Assembly: GCA_964017195.1 (NCBI GenBank)
Contig: OZ024897.1
Span: 33,017,536-33,081,535, forward strand
Reading direction: 5' to 3'
Source of the DNA: Siderastrea radians
Lineage: Eukaryota; Cnidaria; Anthozoa; Scleractinia; Rhizangiidae
DNA: 64,000 bases
Below are positions 20,429-32,500 of the stretch, piece by piece. The position numbers and the translations under genes are program-made. Positions within the stretch are counted from its first letter, which is position 1. The number at the start of each line of letters is the position of its first letter. The notes under the pieces are model-generated. The model did no database searches. It was not told the DNA's origin and worked only from the letters and a program-made list of their open reading frames with translations.

Positions 20429-20879
20429 ACAGATGATGATAACGATGATGATAGTGAAAACAGTGATGGTGACCTTCAATAGTATGTAACTGTATCTAGC
20501 TAGATGTAGTTGACTTCAAAAGAACTCTTTCTTAAGTAAGAACTAGTGTGGGCAGCTGTCAGACAGTTCTAAAACTTGGCAAGTGAAAAGTCGTCGAAGA
20601 AGCGTTGTGTTACCTATTTATTGTTCTTATCAGCTAGTGCCAGCCTCGCTCACCTGACTATGATGAAAGAATTTTTGATGACCTTGTTATTATTAATTGC
20701 CGATAAAATACCACATAAGAATGTTTTACTTGCTAGGATACCACAATAGTTAGTGGTATTTTCATTTGAAGGAGAGCTCTATTTTCGCGTTAACGATTCC
20801 CGGCCTCGATTTCAAGTTGTATAGATCACGTGACCACCTTTACCCTCTTCACGTGCACTGGATGTATCAGAAACATTGT

Positions 20880-21310
20880 TCCTCGCGAAGCGAGGTTTAT
20901 AAATTTGTCGCGTGGGGTTCGCGCGAGGATCGCTAAGGGCGGTCAAATCTCGATCGGCCGATATATATTTCGATGGTGTCCGCACAGTTGCCTAGCAACA
21001 AAACTAAATCGCGACCGCTGACAGTTGTGCACTCTCATGTTTCTTCGGTGTGTTTCTTCATTTCTTGCTTGCTTCGCTGCGTTTATTTGGGTGCTGATAT
21101 GTTTATTCATCGTCTGTGAACAAGCAAGCAACATCTGATTAAACAAGTGGCTGAAAATCCATTCCGGGGGAGATTTACAACTGAAACTCAGCGTGAACGC
21201 CGACTTGAAATTCAGCGCGAACAACGAAGGCGAAAGAGTCGACGACAAGAAAGCCGTGCCTGAGCTTCGCGAGGTTCTGCGAGTCACGTATTTCTAGTAT
21301 TATGTAGTAT
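20880..21310. other. no gene seen
   Basis: Between two mobile elements. A short Arg-rich open stretch near 21160-21260 (TETQRERRLEIQREQRRRK) resembles low-complexity N-termini of some transposon proteins but carries no further support. Confidence 0.3.
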
Positions 21311-23102
21311 CAGAAACTCATAAGGACTTGAAACGTGTAACTCGCATATCTAGGTTTTGAACGATGCTCGTAATTATTCATTTTCGCAAGTACCATATTT
21401 GGAACATGAAGAGAGAGAGAACTGACCAATCAATCTTCGTGAACGACGTGACGTAATTTTACACCAAGTTGGCGCACTTGTTCATAGATTAATGGCCGAC
21501 AAACTGGGGAAAATGAAGCCGAAAAACTTTCAAACGTAGGAACGACAAAGCGAAAAGAAATACCGGTTTCGAAGACCGGGCAGGAAATTTTTGAAGCAAA
21601 AAAAAATTAGTAATTGAAACAACATGGAGCAAAGCGCTGGGGTAAGAACTAAATCAGACTGTGAAACCAAACCAAAATAGTCTAGTGTTGTTTTTATGAT
21701 TTCAGTCCGGCTTCTTTCACCGTCGCACTATCAACAAATGTTCACAAAAGGTAGATTTTATACGGAAAACTTTTGACACCGAAATATCAAGACATGATAC
21801 AAAAGTAAACACAGTAAAATTGAAGAGAACCGTTTAATAATATTGAAGTGTCATACGTTTTCAGTGATTCGCTACCAGAATCAAGCTAAATGAGCTGAAT
21901 AAGAAAGGACGTCTTTTTCTTCGGCTATTTACTACAAAAATAACATCGTTTTACCTGCAGTCGATGTAGCTCTGAGTTCAAGCAGCTCCAAATGTTCAAA
22001 TAAAGAGAACGTAATGCAAAAAAAGTTGAATGATCGCTTTCCCAGTTGTTTGATTCATTGTTAACAGGTTTTTATGCCAAATCCTGTCCGCGGCCTCTGA
22101 ACCTGGAACCACTACGTTTTTTGTTCGTTTCAACTCTCCATCTACAATGTTAAAATGATACAGCTTCAATCCGCTTTGGGCGATGAATACAACAATTTTT
22201 TCAGGAAACATCAAACCTGTACCACATTTTAGAGCCAATAATTGTACGACTTTTGCGGAAAAACTTATTCCCGGACGTTCACTCCGGAGCAGTTTCATTG
22301 ATCCATTCAGGTTTGCAAAGAAACGCTGCAATGACAGAGCTGAATAACAACTGCGCATGTCAAAAGCGCGCGCTAAGGAAAACTGGGGACGACAAGACAA
22401 ACCATAGCAACAACATAGCAACAAGATGGCGGTCTTTTTAAAAATTTTGACACCGCGAAGTTTGTCACCTTCGATAAGAGTTTTATTGCAAACTTAAGTT
22501 TCAGACTTCTGCAAAGCCTTCATCTGTTGTCGAGACAAATTTTATCTTTTGCACACCGAGGTTATTTTTCAGAACACCAGATGAAAACGTCTCTCAAAAA
22601 CTCCAGTCCGCGAAAATGCAGTGATTGCGCGCTGTGTTGCTTTTATACAACGTGGAGGGAAACTTCCGGTCACCACACCTGCTCCTGCGTAAGAATACCC
22701 GGTCAGGGGAAGAACGTAAGGGCAAGATGACGAGGTGTACTCCAGGAATGGTAAGAATCTCGCTGCATTTTCGCGGACTGGTGTTTTTGAGACACGTTTT
22801 CACCTGGTGTTCAGAAAAATAACCTCGGTGTACAAAAGATATAATTTGTCTCGACAACAGACGAAGGCTTTGCAGAAGTCTGAAACTTAAGTTTGGAACA
22901 AAACTCTTATTGAAGGTGAAAAACTTCGCGGTGTCAAAATTTTTAAAAAGTCCGCCATTGTTGCTATGGTTTTGTATTGTGGTCCCCAGTTTTCCTTGGG
23001 GCGTGCTTTTGACATGCGCAGTTGTTATTCAGCTCTGTCCGCTGCAATACAACACTTTGCAGGCCCACTTTGCAAGGTTTTGGCGCCTTAAACTCGTGCG
23101 TG

Positions 23103-23134
<32 letters not shown>

Positions 23135-23200
23135 CAGAAAAAATGAATATTTACGAGCATCGAGCGCGAGTTACACGTTTCAACTCCTTATGAGTTTCTG
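21311..23200. mobile_element. 1.9-kb element with CAGAAACTCATAAGGA inverted ends
   Basis: Left arm about 21311-21405 and inverted right arm about 23118-23200 share CAGAAACTCATAAGGA, GTGTAACTCG, GATGCTCGTAA and ACCATATTTGGA. Flanks GTAGTAT and GTAGTAG suggest a 7-8 bp target duplication with one change. It has no coding capacity and contains the large palindrome at 22315-23065. Confidence 0.65.
22315..23065. repeat. large palindrome, about 300-bp arms
   Basis: The left arm (about 22315-22620) is repeated inverted in the right arm (about 22770-23065): for example AAAATTTTGACACCGCGAAG at 22441-22460 and CTTCGCGGTGTCAAAATTTT at 22924-22943, and CACACCGAGGTTATTTTTC against its complement near 22815. 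The arms flank a loop of about 150 bp. It could form a hairpin DNA or RNA. Confidence 0.8.
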
Positions 23201-23235
23201 GTAGTAGACTATTGATAAATTTTACAAACAAAGCA

Positions 23236-23370
23236 AGTTTAATGCGTCAGCCTCGTTTCCATGCTTAACAATTACGTCAATTTTTGAAAGGTCTGTATAA
23301 ACCGTCGGTGCAAGTTACAAAGTTGCCGACAACATTTTTCACGTTCTTTAGGACCCTCTTAACACAACTA
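23236..23370 (-). repeat. uninterrupted paralogue of the outer YR element's insertion site
   Basis: Read on the minus strand, this sequence matches the left flank (to 4033) and then directly the right flank (from 16000) of the outer YR element. The join is between 23289 and 23290. It shows insertion without target loss or duplication. It lies just upstream of the first exon of the DUF885 gene. Confidence 0.75.
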
Positions 23371-23594
23371 GACCAACGTCTTACTTTCATCACGAAATTC
23401 CCACGGGAGTACACAAGCTCCCAGACTATTACGGTAGAGTAAACACAACGAGAGACATTAAAACGAGACAGCATCAACTTTCACTGGTAGCTGGCACGGT
23501 CGACTACGGTGATCGAAGAAAGACAGCAAATGAAAGCTGTGTAAAGGTACTTTTAATTTGAATTTCTTCCTTCTAGCAAACGTTGACCGTCACG

Positions 23595-26500
23595 ATGCAA
23601 AGCGTTTTGATGAAGAAAGACACCGAATCGGTGGAAATGCTGAAGGAGAAAACATCTTCTGATAAAGATCTTAAAGAGCCGCCCCCAGTCACCTTCAAGG
23701 AGAAGGCTGCTATACCGACCTGGGTTTGGATCGCTTTGGTGTTTGCATTTCTGCTTTTCGTGGCAGGTTTAGTGGTTATCATATTAGGTGCAAAATCTAG
23801 GTCGCAGTCTTGTGGCAGTGCAGACAAGAAGCCGATGGATCAAGGACCTGACGTCTGCAGTTTTTCTGAAGAAGCAAATCGAGTAAACTTACCTCAGTTT
23901 TTGAAGAAAGTGCAAACCGAGTACTACGCTTTGAATCCAAACAGCGTTGCTTGGCAGCCAGACATCGAAGAACCCGACGAACACATGAAACAAAGGTATA
24001 TTCATATTATTTTGAGAACTAACCTTTAAAATACCAAGCCACCTATTTGTATGTCATTGAATAACAATTGTTCCTTTCGTTTTCGTATGCCTCGTTCTTC
24101 AATTATTCCATGAGAGATACGTAAATAAGTGGCCGGGTATTTGCTTTGCAAGACCTGTTGACCTAAGCTTTCAGGATATTGACGTCCCAGGTGACAATTT
24201 TCACACCCCAGGTGCAAATTTGCATTCCTTCAAAGCACAGGCTGACGAAAACAAAGATGGCTCAATCTGATTTAGGATTGAGAGGTGGCCAATTTACCTG
24301 CGTTGGTTGGGAAGTGAATCCAAATTTCTTTCCCCAATGATGCAGTGCCAGCACGGGGTTAGAACCAACCCTTTTCTTCATTACCAGTATAATAATTATT
24401 ACCAGTTATATATGTGGCCTTTTTTCGATGTCGATTTGCCACACTACACCCCTTGGACCTTCTCCCGTACCCTGGGTACCATATGGTGTTGATAGGCTGT
24501 TACTGACATGCTGTCATGTACTTCTTATATTTTAACCTGTGTGAGGGGGGGGGGGAGGGGTACTCCCTGAAAATTTGGGTGGGGTGTGTGGCTCACTCCT
24601 TTACACCTTACTTTTTTTCAGACCAAAAAATGTGTTTTTCCCTACCCTATTTCAGATCTGACCCAAAATTCAATACCCTATTTCAGACCCACCTAGGAAC
24701 TGCTTTGGTTTGCATAGACATAAGAGACAGGGCTTCAAATTTGTGATATTAATCAAAACACACTTCTCGAGAGAAGATAATAATGAAAAAAATAAGCTTC
24801 CTCTATAAACCACACCGAATTCCAGAACAGATCACACAAACCTTACCCTATAGCAGACCAAAAAGGTCAAAATGTATACCCTATTTCAGACCAAAACAGC
24901 TCAAAAACCATTACCTTTGGTGCCACACATACCTAGCTAGCTTATATAAGGGAGTACCCCCTCCCCCTGGATATTTTAACCACTAGGCCCCAGTTGTTCA
25001 AAGGCCAGGTAACTTCATCCATTGGGTAAATTGTTGTCCAATGGATAAAATGTACTCCACCATTACATTTTATCCACTGGATAGTGATTTATCCAGCAGA
25101 TAAAGTTGTCTAGGCTTTGAGCAACTGAGACCAGATGTAATGCTGGTATTTGTTGCTAACATAAAACAAAGCAGCAAGACAAAAAGGTTATTTCTACAAG
25201 CTAACCTGACACAGTTTAATTCGTGCTAATTACCAAATAATATATTTATATGGTTAAATTTCAGGTATTTTCCATATAATCCTGACCCAGCACAGTTGAA
25301 GGAAAAGACAGACAGAGCCTTAGAGCTGCTTAGAGAAATAAAGAGCATTCAAATTGATAAAAACAAAATGAAACCAAGAGAAGTGAAAGCCTTAGCTCAG
25401 GTATTATAATAATGACATGGCATTATAATTAATGACATGGCAATAGCTGATGATAGTTGATGCAGAAGCTTGTGTTACAGATTTTCTCAAAACAACTGAG
25501 AAGAGGGTGGGATTTTCTTTGGAATTTTTGGTGCAGATGTTGTTTGTTAAAACCCTCACTGTATAATTTTTCAAACTGAAATACAGTGAAACCCCTCTAT
25601 TATGGACAGTTCATTTCACCTGAAACAGACAAAAATTCCTACTCTCTACCTCAATCTCTTGTGTACATGTAGCCTGTTCCAGGCTCTCATATAGCAGGGA
25701 GGGTGCAAAAATTAGAAAGGGAACACAAAAATAAGACTTGCAGGATCTGGGATAAAGGAGGCAGTGACTCATCTCCTTGTAGTCCTCAATTCCAATTCAC
25801 TTTTCCTTCTGTCTTAGAGGCTGGAACAAGCTGTCTGTATTGCAGATGCCCATCCCTGTCTTTTTGGTGTTCAATATTATCATACAGGTTTGCTTCTATG
25901 TCATTCCAGACCTGCCCCAGTTGTTCAAAAGCTGGATAGCGCTATCCAATGGATAGTGATGTATCCAGTGGATAGCACTATCCTCCTTTTGAACAACTGA
26001 GGCCTTCCAAGGGGTGAAAGCGACCAGGGACACGGCCCTGAAAACTGGCGACATGGGACTTTTTAAACACCGACAAGAGACTCAACTGAACCAGCAAAAT
26101 ACAACAGCGACACAATAAGCACTACAGATAGATAGCGACGTCAGGAATTGTGTATTTTACCAATAAAAGATAATAATCAGAGTCCATATTTGATTGGCAC
26201 TTCAGTGCAGCCAGTCATAATTAGGACTGGTAACCACCTTAACCGCTTGCGTGGTTTCAACGGTCCCGTAAATTGATGATCTTTGATGCGTTGTATCCAG
26301 ACTGTGAGCAGACGATCAGATTTTTTTTGGTTTGTCTGTTAAAAATGTCAAGCTTCATTTATGGTCTATCAATTACCTAAGTCACTCACAGCAATAAATT
26401 GACCGATTTTCAGGATCTCCACCAGTATCTACGTTATTAGCGTAGTTGTTCTTTTTGACGGAAAAAATTGACTTGAATTTAGAGCAATTAAACCACTTTG

Positions 26501-29500
26501 ACTTGCCCCTCAGAATGATGAAAATCGCATTTTCGAGATACAAAATTTCAAAATTCCCCCAGCGGAGTATGCCCCCGGCCACCCCTAGATGCTCCCGCCT
26601 CTGGCGGGCATTTATCTCTTGGCGAATTCTTGCTTTCAAACTCACTGTCTCTACACTCTACAGAGTCTCGTGTTTTAGAGTTTCTAAGTGTTAGGAGAAT
26701 ATTCGTCATCCCAAAAGATTGGATTGTAAATTGATTTTCTTTTGAGTCATAAAAGCCAAAGATCTTGAGTATTTCTTTCTCCAAAGGGTTAAGATTTGGA
26801 GGCGCCTTTGTTTTTATTATAAAACAATAATCTTGTTTTGGGGTGCCAAAGTCACCATAAAGTGATTTATAGAATGATTTCAGAATGATTTACATAATGA
26901 TTTCACTTCAAGTTCAAGTGTTTTTCTCGCCAAGCACTCTTCCAGATCGCGTCGCCTGTTGAAGAAGACACTTAAGAATATTGCCTATCTACATGCCAAG
27001 TGACTTCAGGCCTCACGGTGAGGCAAACTTTTTACTGACCTCTACTTAACTAGTACCTGTACAAACCTGCATATAATGTTAACTCCTTTTTTTAGGTTAA
27101 GCATTTTCTTCAGCATGCATTTGGAGTTCCATATGCTGAGAATTACTATGCTGGTGACTGGATGTTAGGTCCTGACTTGTTTTGCTGGCAGCCAATTTGT
27201 TCTATTTCTTATGATGTCAATGCTTATGCCCACCATGTCAAGCCTAAAACTTATGATGACGTACAGCTTGTGATTGATACTATCAGGAAACACAAGACTC
27301 CAATTGATCGTTACAGGTACAGGTGGTCATTTGTGTATTGGCATTTTGTTAAGGCAACCATTCTGTCAATTATTGGGTCAGTTAGTTCATCCATCAGTCA
27401 GCCAGTCAGTCAGTCACTCAGTCAGTCAGTCAGTCAGTCAGTCAGTCAGTCAGTCAGTCAGTCAATCAATCAATCAATCAATCAATCAGTCCGTCAGTCT
27501 GTTTGTCAGTCAGTCAGTTGATCAGTCAACCAGTAAGAGTGGTGATGGCCAATTTATGTCCAAATCATTGAGTCAGTCAGTCAGTCAGTCAGTCAGTCAG
27601 TCGGTCAGTCAGCCAGTCTGACAGTCAGTGAGCCAATCAGTCAGTCAGTCAGTCAGTCAGTCAGTCAGTATGCCAGTCTGCCAGTTTTTAAGCAGGTCTG
27701 TTGGTCAGTCTGTCAGGTGATCAGTGTTTTATTTGCAAACAAATATTCTTGTGTCACAAAATGAATGCAGTGTCCCTTCTCACTCTTTTGCTAGACAAAA
27801 TGTTCAACTTGGTGTGAAATCAGGAATGATCCGCACAGTGATTGACTGTCAAGCTGGTGTAGATGCACTGAAAGAGTCCTACAGACAGCTCTCATTGTCT
27901 GGCAAGTCTGATGGCATTCTAGGTGAATGGTTTTCAAAAAAGTATCTTAACACCAAGTACTTATCTGAACTAGACAAGGGAGTAGATGAACAGTGGACAA
28001 AGAATCATAATGGCAAGAGCGTAAATGCCTCAGTAGTAGAAGCTTTAAAGGATGGTGTTGGCCAGCCACTGTTAGACTTGATAAACTATCTTGATAATGA
28101 GCATAAAAGTCACTGTTTGCCGAACGATCTGGCAAGTGGATTGGCTAACCTACCTGTGGATTATGTGTACAACAACGGTGTTCCAGACAAGTCCAAGCCG
28201 ACTAACAAGAAGCTACCTACTGGGGAACCACTTAATGGAACTGAAAGTTACAAGTTGATTCTTTCTTATTTCACAACAACCGACATTTCTCCGGAGGAGA
28301 TTTTTGATGAAGGGAAGAAGCAATTGAAGTTTTTCTATGATCAGGTTGGTTTAGCCAAGGTAATGCTGCAGCTGTTGCAGTATTTGTCAAATGAATGGCG
28401 AATTAGTTTGTGTGCTTGGATCACAGAACTAAAAGGTAACTTGTGGGGGAATTGTGATGGGAATGAGGAATGGCATGCTTCTGTGCTGCCTTCTCCCAAG
28501 CATGTTTTACTTGGCCACTGCCCTTAATAGGTCATTTTCAGTTTTGCTTTCCTTTTCCTTATCAATCCAATGCCCACTGCAAAACCCTTCAAATAAGAAT
28601 GAGTGTCATGGTAAACTATAGGGTTGACTATTGAGTTCATTTTGCCTATTGCGACAGTATTGCGATAGTCAAATTACTATTGCGATACTATTGCGATAGC
28701 GTTGCAATTAATGACCTTCTAGTGTTGCCTGTAATTATTTCTTTGTTATTACGGTGTAATAATGTGTTTATTTACCCTGGTAAAAAAAACCGATCAGCTG
28801 AACACAGAGTAACAGCTGGTATAAACCGGTGATCTGCAAATATATATACTCAAAACACATAATAAAAATGACATACATTTGCCCCCCTTCCAGTCACCCT
28901 GTATGATTTAAAAGATGAAGAGAAAATAAATAATTGATAAAATAACTGTTTTGTGTATTTTTTTACAAATTTAACATAATGGCAGTATGCCACGACGAAA
29001 AGCTTAAAAAGTAATACAGTATTGTTCCTGGATTCTAAAACAATGAACAGAAAGGACAGCGGAGAACAAGAGAGGCATTTCACTATCGGAACACTCCCAA
29101 TCGTGATGTGCACATCGATAGTTCGATGTAGCGTTACACTCCTAGTAAACTAACAGGCCTTGTTTTATTGAGACAAACTACCTTTTTGTGGAGGAATAAA
29201 ATCCACACACATGTTGTCTGTGATTTAACAATTGGATGTTTAGATCCAAATGAGCTTGTTGTTCATGCCATGGAGTCATCTTTCTTTGTTTTAAGGACAA
29301 AAACTGCATGATCAATTCTCTGTCTGTTGTATAGTTAAACGACACTATGTTGATTTCAGATAATTAATATTGCCAAAAAGTACACTAACAAGTCAGATGA
29401 AAATGAAGCTGTCCAAGCATTTCGTCAGATCTTAAACTCCACCAGTATGTGGCACAACAATGGCTCTTTTCCTAAAAATGAATCTAACGAATATGCATTC

Positions 29501-32500
29501 AAGACGTGCGTCAGTCCTGAAACAGCTGCAAAGTACTGCCCAGTGAGATGGGAGGCTGTTAACAGGTACATGCTCCATGTTTTTTTAATTTAACGGAGCT
29601 CCTGGAGTGGAACACCGTTGTTATGAGATGGGTAAATCTATGCAAGGCACTTTGGATGCCTCAATATTAGGATGCTTGATGTCTGGACAAATTGTCATGG
29701 GAGTTTTTAAAGCAGAGCTCCCGGTGTGGAATGCCATTGTCATGAGATGGGTAAATCTATGCAAGGCACTTTGGATGCCTCGATATTAGGATACTTGATG
29801 TCTGGATAAATTGTCAAGGGGGTTTTTAAAGCAGAGCTCCCGGCGTGGAACGCCATTGTCATGAGATGGGTAAATCTATGCAAGACACTTTGGGTGCCTC
29901 GATATTAGGATGCTTGATGTCTGGGTAAATTGTCAAGGGCGTTTTTTAAAGCAGAGCTCCAGGCGTGGAACACCACTGTCATGAGATGGGTAAATCTGTG
30001 CAAGGCACTTTGGATGCCTCGATATTAGGATGTTTGATGTCTGGGTAAATTGTAAGGGTACGACTTCACCAGAGGCTGGTCGTAGTCTTGATCATCTTTT
30101 TACAATATTGTCAGAAAAAGAACAAAACTAGTTCACAAACTGAATTATGCAACCTTTTTTCATGATCTTTCAGATGGGCGCGATACTGCCGTCAAGTTAT
30201 GGGCATGCTTTATCCAAAGATCACCCACATCTTTTATTTTACTGGATCAAAGGTCACTGCTCCAAACTGTCCAATAGAAATGCTTCCTCACTACAATCCT
30301 TCTAATGGTGCCCAGTTCTTTCAGAGATCTGACGCAGCTTGTTCTAGACCCACATACTTCGGTCTGCCGTTTTTTCTTAAAGATTTTGGCCCCATCTTCC
30401 AGGAATGGTCTGTGACTGGCCATGAGTCTAGACCAGGTCACCACACACAAGTGCAAGGTGGGTGTGGTTAGCTACAGAAGAGCATCATGAAGGCCTAATG
30501 TTCCTAGTATGCGTAGCAGGCGTAAACAGCGAAGGGGAAGGGGAGTGAGAACGTGGGAGAAAAATGGGGGACAGGGCGATAGGGAAGCCAATTTTTCTCC
30601 CGCATTCTCGCTTCCTTTCCCCTTCCCCGTTTATCCCTGCTACACAGGCCAAATGTTCCCCCACTCTATACTATATCTTTGAATTTTTTTGAAGTAGCAG
30701 TCCTAAAAAACCATATCTTAAGTGATGAGAATGTTGTTATCCTGGTTTTCTCGCGCGGCTACCAGAAGTCCTTTGTCCTGACAACAGCTAGCGACATATT
30801 CTGTGTGGAGAGTGACACTAAAACATTTTGTTCTGAGGTTTGTAGCCTGCGAGCAGGCTCTCTATTCGGGGGGGCAACGTGAATTATTTTCTTTGAGAGC
30901 GCCGAAGGCGCGAGTTTCGGCGAACGAAGTGAAGGCGAACGAAGCGAGCCCGCGGTGAAAAACGAGAGCCTGCACGTGAGTCATTGAATTTCAATTCCGG
31001 CCCCTCGAAATGTGACAACTTGTTGACAACTCGCCACGCTTCCGGTGTCAAATAACTAGCCAATAGGGAACGAGAAAAATATAAACAAACATGACAGAAA
31101 GATGCACGTGGAAGTTTTCCCGGGATTTCGTCTGGATCTTTGTGGCTCTTCATGGAAGGATCGGAAGAACGCGTTTTAACTCCGAAAAAAGTTGTCAACA
31201 AAGCAAGTGGACATTGCCGTATCTGCAGTTGTAGTTTTTTGGTGAAATATGGAACTGGAAAATCGGGTCGAATGTCCACGGAAAATCTATTTGAAGTTTC
31301 AAATCGCGATGGAAGTCGCGGACAAGTATTGGCGACGATGTGCGAAAACATTGGTATTTATTTCGTAAAATTGTCTTCTTTGTCGAGCCGTGTGTGTAAA
31401 TCTTGCGCCCGAAAAATTAGGAACTTATGCATATTAATTGACCATATGCATATTAATTACTCATATTAATTGAGCCTGTCATTTTTGACCAATCAGAGTG
31501 CTGCGTTCGTGGACGAACGCGCCGGATTCAAAATTCAATGGGATACGTGCAGGCTCTCAATTTTCACCGCGGGCTCGCTTCGCTCGCCGAAACTCGCCCC
31601 TTCGGCGCTCTCGAAGAAAATAATTCACGTAAGAAAATAATTCACGTTGCGTTGCCCCCCGAATAGAGAGCCTGCTCGCAGGCTATGAGGTTTGACTCTG
31701 GGTTATCTAGTTTTTGCTTCCCACAAAACCCAACATTTCAAATTCCAGTGAGATCTGGAATTCAAGAGCCACATGTTTGTCAGAAATCCATACGAGTTTC
31801 TGAGAGGGCTGGGGAAAGGAAAGGGCTTGTTTTCCTATACAAGAGAGGATCCCTACCACCTTTTAAAACAGAAGAAGACATGTTTGACAGTTCGAGTTTC
31901 TTTGTCCATTACAAAAGCAAATAAATGTTTCAATTTTGCCTAAAGCCACTGATAAGCTAGGCGATTTTATACGCCAGTTGCGGCTAATTTTGATGGCCAG
32001 TAAAGATTGCTAGGTGTGCCGCTGCCACGGCGGCCGTGTTCGCCAGCGGTTTTCGTCGCCGCAACGAGCGATTGAACATCGCCGATATCTAACATTAAAT
32101 TTGCTCGTGATTATCCGGCTAAAAATCACTGGTAATCGCCTGGTATGCTCTCTCCCGCGAAAATTGCCAGAGATCGCGCGACGAGCGTATAAAACCGCCT
32201 AGTTTGCAAGGGCAATACTTTTAGGCGATTAAAACGATCTACTGATATACAAAGCCAGAGCGTAACAACAAGGACTTCGTGTTAATTTTCCTGCAGGTCA
32301 TATAGAGCACTTCAAAGACGATTGTGGTGGTGTTCCCGGATGGCTGGATGGCAGCACATACTACACTGCTTTCACTGAAGGGTGGGGTCTGTATAGTGAG
32401 AATCCACTGCTGTCTGATGACACAGACACTTACAAGGACAACCTCCTGCAAAAGTATGGCATGTTGAAATGGCAGGTGAGAGATAAGCGAATAAATCCTT

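Larger units (their letters stand above)
16827..20879. mobile_element. about 4-kb element with about 80-bp inverted terminal repeats
   Basis: The left end (16827-16908) and the inverted right end (about 20800-20879) share ACAATGTTT...GATACAT and a long block including AGAGGGTAAAGGTGGTCACG and GAAATCGAGGCC. The interior holds a decayed YR gag fragment (17711-18283) and a degenerate PIN/FEN-like gene (18461-20428). I cannot assign a superfamily: no transposase is visible and no target duplication is clear. It may be a non-autonomous DNA transposon that carries captured sequence, or two MITEs in opposite orientation. Confidence 0.65.

Noticed and set aside
21140..21265. Arg-rich stretch as the N-terminus of a Helitron protein
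   Set aside because: Low complexity only; no Rep or helicase motif anywhere nearby.
27375..27716. Regular short repeats resembling a CRISPR-like array
   Set aside because: A simple (CAGT)n microsatellite with no spacers, in an intron of an animal gene.
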